Assembly (NCBI GenBank): GCA_012184525.1 | Contig: WOFQ01000004.1 | Span: 930,001 to 994,000 of the forward strand | Origin: Xenoacremonium recifei | Taxonomy: Eukaryota; Ascomycota; Sordariomycetes; Hypocreales; Nectriaceae | Direction: 5' to 3' | Length of the DNA: 64,000 nt | Shown here: positions 23,767-35,327 of the stretch, in pieces | Numbering within the stretch: the first letter of the stretch is position 1 | How the letters are laid out: each line of letters begins with the position of its first letter | Program-made: the position numbers and the translations under genes | The notes under the pieces: model-generated | Seen by the model: the letters and a program-made list of their open reading frames with translations, nothing else | The model's database searches: none | Told to the model about the DNA's origin: nothing

Positions 23767-25331
23767 ATGGCTGAAAGCGTCAGCTACAAGCAGCAGAAGG
23801 AGGACTTCGTGTCGGGCCTCACGGGCGGCTCCGTCAGCGAGATCAACTACGTGACCTCCGTTGCAGCGGTTCGTTGCATGCGAGCCGTGGGCTCTTTGAC
23901 ACTCGCATGAAAAACGCTGACCAGAGTTGACAGGTCGCAACGATCCTCTGGTCGGTCCTCCAAGCTCGCCAGTCCTTCTTCCGGCCTTACACGATGCTCG
24001 GCTTTGTCGTCGATTTCGCCCTCAATGTCGCCGCTATCCTGCTTTCCATGACGCTTTACTCGAACTCGCCCCTCCTGCTCAACATCTTCCTCCTAGCCCC
24101 GGCCGTCCTCGTCTTTACGCTGCCGCCAAACTCCGGTGTCCCGAAGAAGAAGCCCAAGGTGCCCCCGACTGCACAGGCCAAGAAGGAGTCGAACCAGTTG
24201 GACGCCCTGTCGGTGAAACCTTTCCTCACCACATATCGTGGCTGCATGATGATTGCAACGTGTGTCGGGATCTTGGCTGTCGACTTCCGCCTTTTCCCGC
24301 GGCGATTCGCTAAGGTGGAAACTTGGGGCACCTCCATCATGGATCTGGGCGTCGGCTCCTTTGTCTTCTCGGCGGGAGTCGTCGCGGCTCGTCCAGTGCT
24401 GCGCGAGCGAGCTGCCGGTCGTGTGACGGGGCGCGCAGTTCCCTTCCTCCAACGGATCCTCCACTCGATGCGTCACTCGATTCCGCTGCTGGTGCTGGGG
24501 GTCATCCGGTTGCTGAGCGTCAAAGGGCTGGACTATGCTGAGCATGTCACGGAGTACGGTGTCCACTGGAATTTCTTCTTTACGCTGGGCTTTCTGCCGC
24601 CCTTTGTCGCTGCGTTCCAGGCTGCCCTGAAGGTCATACCGTCATTTGCGGCTTTGTCCCTCCTGGTTGGTGTGACGTATCAGGTCATTCTTGAGACCAC
24701 CGACCTCAAGGCTTACATCCTGACTGCGCCACGGACCGATCTGTTGTCCATGAACCGTGAGGGAGTCTTCAGCTTCTTTGGATACCTCGCCATCTTTCTT
24801 GCCGGACAGGACACCGGCATGTACGTGATCCCCCGGAACATCCCGCCCAAGAGCACAGCCAGTCCAGGGGCGCAGCGGAACACCCTTCTAATGACCATGG
24901 CGGTCTGGGGCGGAGCTTGGACAGGGCTGTACTTTCTGAGCACCAACTACAAGTACGGATTTGGCCTCTCGGAGTCTCGGAGGCTAGCAAACCTGCCATA
25001 CGTGCTATGGATCGTTGCATTCAACTCGCTGCAACTCTTGGCTTTCTGCTTTGTGGACACCATATTCTTCCCAGCTTTCTACAATGCCGGGGATGCGAAG
25101 ACAGAGAAGGAGGCATATGAGGCCGCAACCAGTCGTGTGATCCGGGCTTTCAACCGCAATGGCCTGGCGTTGTTTCTGTTGGCCAATCTGCTAACTGGGC
25201 TCGTCAACATGTCGGTTCGCACACTTGAAGCAACTCCGGTAGTGACAATGGCCATCCTACTCTCGTACATGGCGACGGTGACTGGCGTTGCCGTGTTATT
25301 GGATGCCTATAACATTTCCATCAAGCTGTAG
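23767..25331 (+). CDS. GWT1: Gwt1, GPI-anchor inositol acyltransferase (PIG-W)
   Basis: Acylates the inositol ring of GlcN-PI during GPI-anchor synthesis in the ER membrane. It is 499 aa, in exons 23767-23868 and 23934-25331. The N-terminus has the family pattern YKQQKEDFVSGLTGGS followed by EINYVTS, with the intron inside the first membrane helix. Conserved blocks follow: the TYRGCMM-I-T-C-V-G-ILAVDF segment, then ETWG-S-MDLGVGSFVFS, and later hydrophobic segments that alternate with short loops to the C-terminus (roughly a dozen membrane spans). Length fits the fungal family (about 500 aa). The intron donor reads GTTCGT rather than GTAAGT; without splicing the frame meets a stop at once. 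Known as the target of the Gwt1-inhibitor antifungals. PIG-U, which acts at the end of the same pathway, is encoded about 25 kb away. Confidence 0.95.
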
Positions 25332-28300
25332 ACCGGAGCTCATTGAGAGGCGCTGGATCTTTCTCTAATACGGATGGCTGAGCGGCAAATTAGAGCAGAA
25401 CAAATCCTGGGAAATGCCGTTTCATGCTGTGGTACAAACTTCAAGCACAGTCACATCGATCGCACCAGTCTTTGATGGTCTCCCGCATTTCGTGGAGCAG
25501 ATTCGAAGCTTAGATCCCGCCATGGGATTCGCGGGTAAACAACCACATTCAAGGTCCTGTTTCGCAGCAGCCCTGGTCGTTGGACACAGCACATCGGGCC
25601 CTTGCATGAAGGTAATCCCAACTCGAGATGAACGTGTGTCCACGAGCTATGCTGGGCCAGTGGCTAGCGTCAGATGGAGAGCGACAGATTGCGATAGGTC
25701 GTGAACCAAGGGACGGTGACACGGTCGGGGATTGTAGGCACATTGAGGCATCGGGTCGCGGCCAGCGATCGACATTGAGAACAGAGCAGATCATGCTGTC
25801 AAACTGCATCCAGCATTTGTGCGTTAGGATGAATTCGGGGACATATAATTGCACTTCACGTATAGGGCGATTGGCGGCCAATCATTGGCCAGAGGATTTA
25901 TGAGAGCTGGCTTTACAAGTAGGTGAGCCCATGTCAGGATCTGACGCGTCGCGTTTCGATGCAGCGGTGAGTAAGAGACGAACCTGAGTTTGTGTCTCGC
26001 CGGACTGCATGAACGAGAGGACGATCTCAAGACACTAGTCTAGTCTTTAAACTCTCTCACCAATGTGGTCTCTTCGTGGTGATCAAGTGTTGGCATCGCA
26101 TGTTCTTAACAAACGGCCAAACACCAAACCCCCTTGTCATGTCTGCTTCGAGCGTCATGGGCAAGCCGAATCGGTCATGCCCGGGAGATGACGTCTGAAA
26201 GAGTGCCAGCCGAAGGCGTCTGGCTTTCCTCGCTACCTTCTCCGTCCAGCACCAACTCCGTGCCGGGGGAGGAGTGGAGTGGCCCGGTCAGGCTCAGATC
26301 AACGGCAGCGCGATCCCTGTCACTTCGATGCAGCTCATCTCCGACCATTCATGCCCTCGCATGCGAGCTTTTAGCCAAGCAAGGAGAACCTTGTGACAGC
26401 GCATCCCCGTCGCGATGACATCGACTAGATGAGAGAATGGGCAGATGAGGATACGAAGACGACGGGCGATGTTTTTCCTTTCCGAACGGCGTTTCTATGA
26501 GGAGATGTTGCGAGTGGGATGGTAAGTGTCGTGGGGCACGGAATCGGACATGGAAATTAGTTATTGGGTCGAGTGTTTCAGACAATTTGGAGGGGAGCTT
26601 GTCTCGGGATGGTGGGCGGGCGGAAGAGGCAGGTCAGCAAGGTAAGAATCCGATACGGATATTTGTCCATAGTAATCTGGAGTAAGCAAACATGAATGTT
26701 TATGAAGCTGTTTGTTTGGAGGGAAGGGAAAACAGGCAAGGTTCAGGCTGGTGAACGGGTTCGGGGATGTTGTTTCAAGCCGTGAGCAAACATTGACCAG
26801 GTAATTTAAAGCCCGTCCGGATCGATTCATCCGGTTCATGATGACTGGACCTCGCGCATGTCGAGGAGTTGAGGGATCACAAGAAGGGAATATCACGGGA
26901 GAGTTGACGGGGTTTCGCGGGACGCAAAACTGCGGGATAGTGCTCGATAGTAACCCATCTTGGGTTGAAATGCGATCCAGAAGAAAAGAAACAACAAAAG
27001 AAACAAAAGGAAAGCAGAGTTGTGACACATGCATGGGTTGGCTTCCAAACAAGGGCGGAGGGGAACGGGATTACCAGCCCTGCACCTGGAACCTTGTTGG
27101 AGCCGCAGGGATGCCATGCCGTCAGAAGGGAAGCTGCGAAATGCGCTGTGGAATCCAGAGCAAGATGAGCATGTTTAGTGAGGATAGGACAGCCAGACGA
27201 ATGAATACCTTATTCATCGTAGCCTCATGATTCGTTTCCCGGAGCATTGTCCGTGGTTCGATGCTTGGGCGACTGGGAAGAAGTGAGAGCGCACGCACCG
27301 CGATGGAAGCATTCCGTCAAGCTTCTCGAACGAAGTGGGCACTGGCACTTTCGCATGTCGCCTGGACGGGGCTAATATAACAGATGTGGTCGTACTGCAT
27401 GGAATCACCGCTGACGAGGCGCCGTGAAGGTGGCTGTTGTAAAAAGATCCCTTTGATGTGAGCAGTAATACAAGTCAGCATTCATCCTAGTCAGGCAGGT
27501 CTTACAAGATAATGGTGGCTGCAAATAAGCCCATACAGCATCGAGACGGCGCCGGCCAGTGAAACAGATCTCCGACTGTTCGGTCTGCGTTTTGGCCGGC
27601 TGAGCAGAAGTGCGTGAGCGACTGACTGGCTTACAGCCGGAACAACGCATCAACGCATTCTTTGGGCGATCCTCCCGGCGGCTCGCAATCTCTTACCCCT
27701 TTCTCCCTTCCTGCACGTTGTCAGTCTGTCTTGACCATCCGTCCCGCTGCACAGACGCCGGTTGATAGTTCCGTCATCCCTTGCGCCAGGGAGAAGTGGG
27801 AAAAGAGAGCGACAAAAGTGACCGCATGATATATCCTGAGGTAACGGAGGTCGGAGCGGTGACCGAGCTAAGACCACCTAATCCGCATGGAGAGTCTCGC
27901 TCTGCAAGATGACTGAGCAATTTGGTAGAGGTAGAGTCAAGGAGAGTGAAAGTGCATAAGTTTTAAATTTTGTGCGTGCGCGAGGTGACTGCCCTCCAAG
28001 TGGTGCCCTCGATGTTTATTGTTCTTGCCTGTTATGGGTGGTGACTTCCATGCATGGAGGAAGGGAGGAATATATGGACACTACTAAGGCCGAGATAGTC
28101 GATCTTATCGGCGCCATTGAAGGGCAGGTGCAATCACCAGCGCCTCATTGAAGTCCAGCCCGCGCCAGAGCCTTGTCAATGACCTGCTACGGCGGCAGTA
28201 TTGGCGATAGACTCACAGGCGATTCCAGCACCCGGCGTGTGAGTTGGCACTGGACTTCATCGACGAGATATACGGCAGGGACTGCGGAGTCGCTAATTTA

Positions 28301-29752
28301 ACCATCCACTGAGACTCGCTCCACCGAGCCGCCGGCCCAGCGAGCGCTTGTCCACTGTCGTGGTGCCAGCTGGAGCCAAGCCCGGGCAGGACAGCCCAGG
28401 GCAGCCAGCACAGGCCAGGCCCGTCCGGTACCTGCAGGAACGCAGCCGGCCAGGTACCTCGGGCCTCCCTCCACTTCCTCTCGGCGGCCCCTGAGTCTGC
28501 TTTAGCGCGCACGGCTGGCGGAGACGCGCGCCCGCTGGCCCTCCCGCGGCTTGATGATCAGGTACCTGCGCCAGACGTCGGGCCCTTGTACCCTTTGCTC
28601 GCAGCTCCCGTCCAGCTCCAGGGATCTTGTTAGTGCTGCTCGCTCCCCCGGCTCCACCTTGGCACAGCTGCAAGCCCAGGGCAGGCCTCATCTCGCCTGT
28701 TGTTTCTCGCCAGTCTGGCGCTGTCTGAGGTTGGGCAGTCCATCCACTTCACTGCTGCTGAGGCCAACATTGGAAGTGGAAGCGGAAGCCACCCCGGGCC
28801 TGTGCTAACCTAGGTACCTAACTACGCTGGGTCGCGCTCGCTGGCTAGGTGGCTGCTCTGGGCGCTTCCTCCCATTCACCCTCAGGTCCATCCCGTCCTC
28901 CAACTAAACTCCTCCACTCCCCGAATCTCGAGCCTACACTTGAACCTCCATCCTCACTCACCTCATCCCGCCCGCCGTCTCTGGCTCGCCCGAGCCATTG
29001 TCGAACCCCGATCCGACTCCCTCTCATCGCGGCCTCCTCGAAACGTTCGTCGTCCTCTCCCCAGTGCGCCAGGAGACCTATCCTCCACACCTGCAGGCAG
29101 AGCGGCTCCCGGGAGCGTGTTTAGGCCTGTCTGTCACCGATCGTCCAAGCGAAAGGGGCTTAAACAACAACAAAAAAAATAAACAACACATCACAAACCC
29201 CCGACTTCTCCCACGCACCGGCCCCCAAGCTCAACCTAGCTAAAAAGGCTTCCTCCGCAAAACCACCAAATCGACGGGCTTCTGCGCGTCCCGCTGAGGT
29301 CCATCGTCCACTCACAGCTCGCCCAGGCCTTTTCTTTTTGGCTTGGACCAGAGCGGACCAGATCAACAAATCGCAGCTCAGCGACCGTTACGTTTTGCAA
29401 CGCACCATGAGATAAATCGCAGTCGGCCCATTGGTACCGTTTTTTCGCCCGTTGCCAGAGGCCCTTTTTTTTCTCTGCCACCCTGGGCTGCAGTTGCTGG
29501 CGCCTGTCGCCGAGCCACCTCGATTCCATTCGCCAAACCCGCGTTTTTTCTCCGACACCAGACGAAAGGTGTCTGAAACCTGACAGATATCGAGTCCTGC
29601 ATATTCGCGTCGCTGCCCTAAGTTCCCCTGCGTAGCTCCCTTTTCTACAAGGTCTATCGCTTGCGGACGCTCCCGGATCGCGCATTCCACTGAACGAGCT
29701 TTGTTTGACGGATTAGAGCTCGAGGCTTTCAACGCGTTAAGGGGCCTGGAAG
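25332..29752. other. gene-poor spacer of about 4.4 kb, kinase leader at right
   Basis: No recognisable gene. Open frames up to about 160 codons (for example minus 27052-26561) lack protein-like composition. From about 28.85 kb the plus strand is C/T-rich, consistent with promoter and leader of the Kin4 gene. Confidence 0.5.
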
Positions 29753-32700
29753 ATGTCTTCGGCCGCCTTACAGCCGGCTCCCCATCAACACACCGCTCTG
29801 GCATCCTCCCCCTTGGCCGCACCCTCGAGCCGCCAGTACCGGCCCTCGCACTCGTCTCCGTCGAGGGAGACATATCATGCCCAGCAGACCACGGCCGCGC
29901 CTTCATCGTCGAGACGACCGCCGTCGCGGAAGAACAGCGACAGCGCTCCCGCGACTTCGTATCATCTAGCCCCTGGCTTTGGGCAGCCATCCGCCGAGGC
30001 CGCCGCGTACGCCGATCCGCAATCCTCGTCCTCCGAACGCCTTTCGAACATGCCTCCCGTCGCTCCTCCCCGGACATCGTCCAACCAGCAGAGCGGCAGC
30101 GCGCGGAGGAACAACTACTCCAGCGAAAAGATATCCAACTCTCCGCGACGCGGGCAGACGGATACGGCCCGCACTGGTTCACGCGGTGACCCCTCGGGTA
30201 CCAGCGAAAACGGGCATCGCAGTAGCAGGAAGACGGCCAATTCCCACGTGGCACAGGACTCGACGCCTCGGTCGACAAGCAGCAGAGATGGGCGTATGGC
30301 CACGATGTCGATGCCTATCCGTTCGAACCCAAACACCCCCAAGTCAACACATGAGGGTAACGAGACTGTGATGAAGGCCATGGCCACTCCCGAAGATACC
30401 AACTCTCACGATCGCCATCAGGGTGCTGCTCAGGACGAAGCCGCACCTCCACCCGTCGTATCGAACAATGACCAAGAAAGGAGAGGTCAGAGAAGCCGAC
30501 ATGACCATAACCGGAGCCACAAGGCAACCTCGAAATTTGGCGATTTCTTCCTAGGCAACACGATCGGCGAGGGCGAGTTTGGAAAAGTCAAATTGGGTTG
30601 GAAGCAAGACAGCAGCGTCCAGGTTTGATATACTTTCTTCTCCAGAAGATTAACATGCTAACCGGGTACACCAGGTCGCCATCAAGCTTATTAAGAGGGA
30701 TAGCGTAGGGAGCAATCCGTCTCGCTTTGCCAAGATCTATCGTGAAGTCGCCATCTTGCGCGGCATCCAGCACCCCAACATCGTGCGCCTGATAGACAAG
30801 GTTGAGACCGACCGACACATCGGCATCATTCTAGAGTATGCTTCCGGCGGCGAGCTCTTTGACTATATCTTAAACCACCGATACCTCAAGGACAACGCCG
30901 CCCGGCGTCTCTTCGCTCAACTCGTCTCCGGCGTGGGCTATCTTCACAAGAAGGGCATCGTTCACCGAGACCTGAAACTCGAGAATTTGCTCCTGGATCG
31001 CAACCGCAACATCATCATCACTGATTTTGGCTTCGCCAATACCTTTGATCCCAATGAAGAGCTCAACGACGACGAAGAGGCAAACCTCACTGACCGCGAG
31101 TTCGTCAAGCGCATGGGTCTCGATAGAATCAAGGCCAACGGGACGAGGAAAGGCGATCTCATGCAGACAAGCTGTGGAAGCCCCTGTTATGCTGCGCCTG
31201 AGCTGGTCGTCAGCGACTCCCTGTACACCGGGCGTAAGGTGGATGTCTGGAGCTGTGGCGTAATCCTAGTAAGTTGCACGGTTGCCATGCCTCACGTGTC
31301 TCGAGCTTTGACTGACCATGCTATCTAGTATGCCATGCTGGCTGGTTACTTGCCATTCGATGACGACCCAGCAAATCCAGAGGGAGATAACATTAACCTA
31401 CTCTACAAGTACATTGTAAACACTCCTCTCACATTCCCTGAGTATGTGACACCACATGCGCGGGACCTTCTTCGACGAATTCTAGTTCCCAACCCGCGAA
31501 AGAGAGCGGATCTCTTTGAGGTTGCGCGCCACAGCTGGTTGAGCGAGTACGCGCAGCTTGTCGAGTTCATTACGAGCACCACGACACTGCCATCCGAAGT
31601 TCAGAACGCGACTCCGGTGCCTACCGATTACGCAGAGGCGCCAGTTGTTACGCGGAGCGCCTCCGTCCGCGAGGCTTCGAAAAGCAAGAACAACCATTCT
31701 CCCACTGTTGGTGGCCTGGCGAAGACGCACGGAAACATCGATCCCGAGTTCGAGCCTGCTCAACGCACTCCCAAGGATGCCAAGCGCCGGACTCTCCAGG
31801 TCGAGTACGTTGCGCCAACTACGCAGACTCAGCGCGGAGCCGACGCTGCCCCTCCATCATCGTCCAAGTCGCGGGTGCCCACGAATGGCCCAGTGGACGC
31901 TGCCAGCATGGGAACCGAGAAGCCTCTGCCTCGGGAACCGCCAGTTGGGCGGGAAGCTGTTCAGCGACCCTCGACTGCCAAGCGTCCTCAGAGCTCGCAC
32001 AAGAATACACCCCCTTCACGGCCCAGTCGGGATACGCGAGCTACTTCAGACAATGCCTTCATGACGCGGCCGCAGACCGGAGGCTCAATGCAGTCAGCTG
32101 TGTCCATGGGCCTGCAATCCAGGGCCAACTATGGGCAACCAGCTCCCCCTACACTTATGGATACTAATGCTCAGGGCCGGATACAGCAACCTTCCGACGA
32201 TGCTGAGAGCATGGGCCGAACCCATGGCAGCGTGCCTCCCAAGGTGGCCCAGATGACAGGCTTCCATAACGAAGCGAAGCCCTCTGGAGGCAAAGGCCAC
32301 AAGCGTTCCAATACTCTGGGAGATCTTGGCAACAAGATCATGGGCCGCAGTGGCTCCATATTTGGCGGCCGTGGCAAGAAGCGAAGCGACCAGCCAGAAA
32401 AGTCGAAGAAGTACCCTCCCATCAGCATGCCCAACAACATGCTCCCTGGCGAGGAACCTGGTCCTCGCCCTTCTGTAGACTCCAAAGTCTCTCGACGATC
32501 CTTTTCTCTCGGTCTGGGTAAGAAGCGGAGCGGTAGTATCAATGGATCGCAGGGATCTGGAGAGCGGCAGAATAGGAGGTTCTCGTTTGTCCCAGCTGGC
32601 TTCTCATTGAAGGCCATCGGGCTAGGAAAGGACTACGGCAGCGCGCCCCCGTCAGAGGCTGAGTCCCAACAGGACTTGCCCATCCAGAACCCGAGGGGAA

Positions 32701-33176
32701 TTCAGTCCAGGGGTTACGGGGCTCACGATGAGCCGCGCCACAGCGAGCCGTACTTTGATCCTACGTACAACCAAAGCTTGCCAAGACAGGACACGGCCAA
32801 CTCAAGCCCGGTCTACCATCAACGCTACGGATCTGCAGCGCAGATGGACACTCGGAGACCTAATGCCATTCCGACATACGTCCAGTCCGGAACGCTCTTG
32901 AACACTGGATCAGAATCTTCTATCGACATGCGGAGACCTCCAACTGAGCCTCAAATGGGTACATATCATCCAGGCTTCTCGGAATCCGGGGGCTATGACG
33001 GACGAAGAATCGGTACCAGCCGCGGTGAACCGCGAGTGCTTCACAAAGGCCACAAAAAGTTCTCAGACGCGTACGAGAACGACTACAGCGGGCACGAGGG
33101 AAGCAGCGGTGCGGCGAAGCGCGTCATGGACTTCTTCCGGCGACGAGGCAAGGCGAGAGGCGGCGAAGACCGATGA
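29753..33176 (+). CDS. kin4: Kin4-type serine/threonine protein kinase
   Basis: Protein kinase of the CAMK/Snf1-like branch, 1103 aa, in exons 29753-30622, 30675-31268, 31329-33176. A Ser/Pro-rich disordered N-terminus of about 260 residues precedes the kinase domain (about 262-560). Visible motifs: glycine loop GEGEFG, VAIK lysine, HRDLKLEN, DFGFAN, and SCGSPCYAAPE. An acidic insert between DFG and the activation segment (near EELNDDEEAN) is typical of the Kin4 group. The long C-terminal tail is rich in Ser, Gly and basic residues (motifs such as KRSNTLGDLG and RRSFSLGLGKKRSGS resembling kinase target sites) and ends in an amphipathic basic stretch, VMDFFRRRG, which could bind membrane or cortex. 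Yeast Kin4 enforces the spindle position checkpoint; in filamentous fungi the family has also been tied to septal pores. All catalytic residues are present. Confidence 0.9.
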
Positions 33177-35327
33177 TGACAATGTACAGCGAGCGACCTT
33201 GGCGTTATTGGCGTAACGAGCGTTGTCGAGAAATCTCATCTCTACGTCTCATAATCTACATCATTTATCTCTGCAGTCAGGTCGGGTTGCCATGCGCAAG
33301 ACAGCGCGCATGGAATTATCTGTAATCATATCGTTGACGAGACTCCTGAATGGGGGCCGACGACACATATCAAGGACTCAAGATTGACAATTTGGAGGGG
33401 TCCTCGGGCGACTTTCAGAAAGCTTTCCTACAACGGAACGCAGAAAGCCTTTTTGTTCTGGAATTTTGCGAGCAGGCGGTTATGGGAACGGCAGGCAAGG
33501 GCGGGATGTCGTTAAAGTCTTTTGTGATTAGTATGTTTTCCTTTTCCACGGAGGGGGATTTCCATTTCGTCGTATACTACACATACAACACCACACACAC
33601 ACACATATGTCATGTTAGGTTCATGTTGCACTTGTGGGCATTAGCGATGGAGCGAACGTTGTAAAGAGCGTGGATGTATTTGGACGTCAAGTTGCATGTA
33701 AGCGTTTATAGGGGGTGAGAGAAAGCAGCGGGGATGACATAGAGTAGCCAGATGGCTATGGTTGGGGGTGAATAGATGATATGATTGAAAGCATGGCCTT
33801 GACTGATCGTAAACCAAGCTTGTGTGAATACCAGGTCTTTGGAGGACTGAAGATGTGTAAATGGGTGGCGGCGTCAACGGGGATAGTCCAATGAACCAAC
33901 TGTCAGTAACAGCTGGATTAATTGTAAGAGAATTGTTATGTTCGTCGCCGTATGCGTCTGACTGAGTATGAAAACCCATCATGTACAAGACAATTCACCG
34001 GCATGAAGTCCGCATCGGAGAATTTCCTCTCGGCCGGCCCCCATTCGGCGCCGAGCCGTGTCAGCCCAGAGGTCCGGGCCGCGTCAGAAACATCGTTGTA
34101 TTTCCAATGCCATCGGTTGGAATGTCGGAGAAGGATTGAAGTTTGGACACGGGGGAAAAGTGACGCTATCAGCTTGTGTTTGTTTATTATCGTGCTGTTT
34201 CACCAGCTTTCGAGGTTCTTGAGGTTTGCTTATGCAGTCATTCTTGGTTTGCTTGCTTTGTGAGAGTTCCCGATCAAACAGAAGAGGGTGTCACTTACAC
34301 AACTACGTTTTTAATCATACCATCTCTATCTTCTTCCTCCATCGTCCCTCGCCGATACTTCATACATACTTCTACGATCACATCACTAATATCGCGCTTT
34401 CTCTTTGCATTCAACCCACCACGAACTTGCCCCCGCCAATAAATCCGAAGCAAGGTTTTAGACTTAACGACAAGAAGGATCTCGCTGATAAGCTAGATCC
34501 TCCGATTTGCAGGGGTCGCTCTCAAAGCCACAAAGTGGCACGCAATCGCTCGCTGACTGTGTCTCCGGAAAGCAACGAATTACGCAGTACGGAGTACAGA
34601 GGAAGCCCGAATCACGATGGATGGTGAGTCGTTCTCTGTCATTCTTCCCTGAAACAACAGCCGTTAGTCGCGTGCTGCAATACCGGGTGTCGACGTGTGG
34701 TGGCGTTTCCGGGATCTTGAATCCAAGCGATGACAGGGTGTGGCTGTCGGGGCAGGTTTCCAATTAGGGTCTTTTCACGATGATGACGCTCCCTCGTCGC
34801 GACCCAATAGAACGACCATTGCCAAGACAATCGAGTGCCTATGATGCGGAACCTGTTTGATTACAACCACTTTTCCCTGCAATGAAGGGGTTCGATTCAA
34901 TCTCCCAAACAGGCAAGGACGCGCGGTGATGACAGCGAGCCGATCGCCTGCGCCGCTCAGCCTCACTTCGGCGGCTGCCCAATCAGGGCCGGTGTGGCAC
35001 AGCGACGATCCGCTGCTGGCGACGACTTTGCACCGTCATAGAGGGCCCGTTTGGCGACTTTTAGCGAGTGCAACTCCGCACAGGGCTGGCCACGCCTGTT
35101 CAGCCACAGTTGCGGCCCCGCACCGGTGCCAGCGCAGGGATGCCACTGGCCAATCCACGGGCATCAGCCCCGCCAAGGTCAACAAGGCATCTCAGCGCCA
35201 CCCCGGACCCGGACTTCCTTCACCTGTCTTAAAGCCAAGGCTCTTGGCCGCCCGCAATCCCTCGCCTTCTCTTCTCTCCCACTCAATTCCGTTCCCTCTG
35301 CTCGACATCCGTGTCACCACCTGTTCG
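33177..35327. other. intergenic, 2.15 kb
   Basis: Holds a (CA)n run at 33592-33605 and no supportable gene. The plus-strand frame from 34857 runs into the exchanger but its first about 155 codons lack protein character. The last about 100 bp before 35328 are C/T-rich. Confidence 0.5.
33592..33605. repeat. microsatellite, (CA)7
   Basis: Short CA dinucleotide run downstream of the kinase gene. Confidence 0.85.

Noticed and set aside
28427..28818. Repeated GGTACC palindromes (also at 11636, 57129, 57144)
   Set aside because: About a dozen non-coding copies in 64 kb are no more than expected by chance for a 6-mer.
34882..34903. GGTTCGATTC resembling a tRNA B box
   Set aside because: No A box, acceptor stem or cloverleaf can be built around it.
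34857..35327. Upstream in-frame ATG extending the Ca2+/H+ exchanger by 157 residues
   Set aside because: The added residues look like translated promoter DNA; the ATG at 35328 lies just after a pyrimidine-rich leader.
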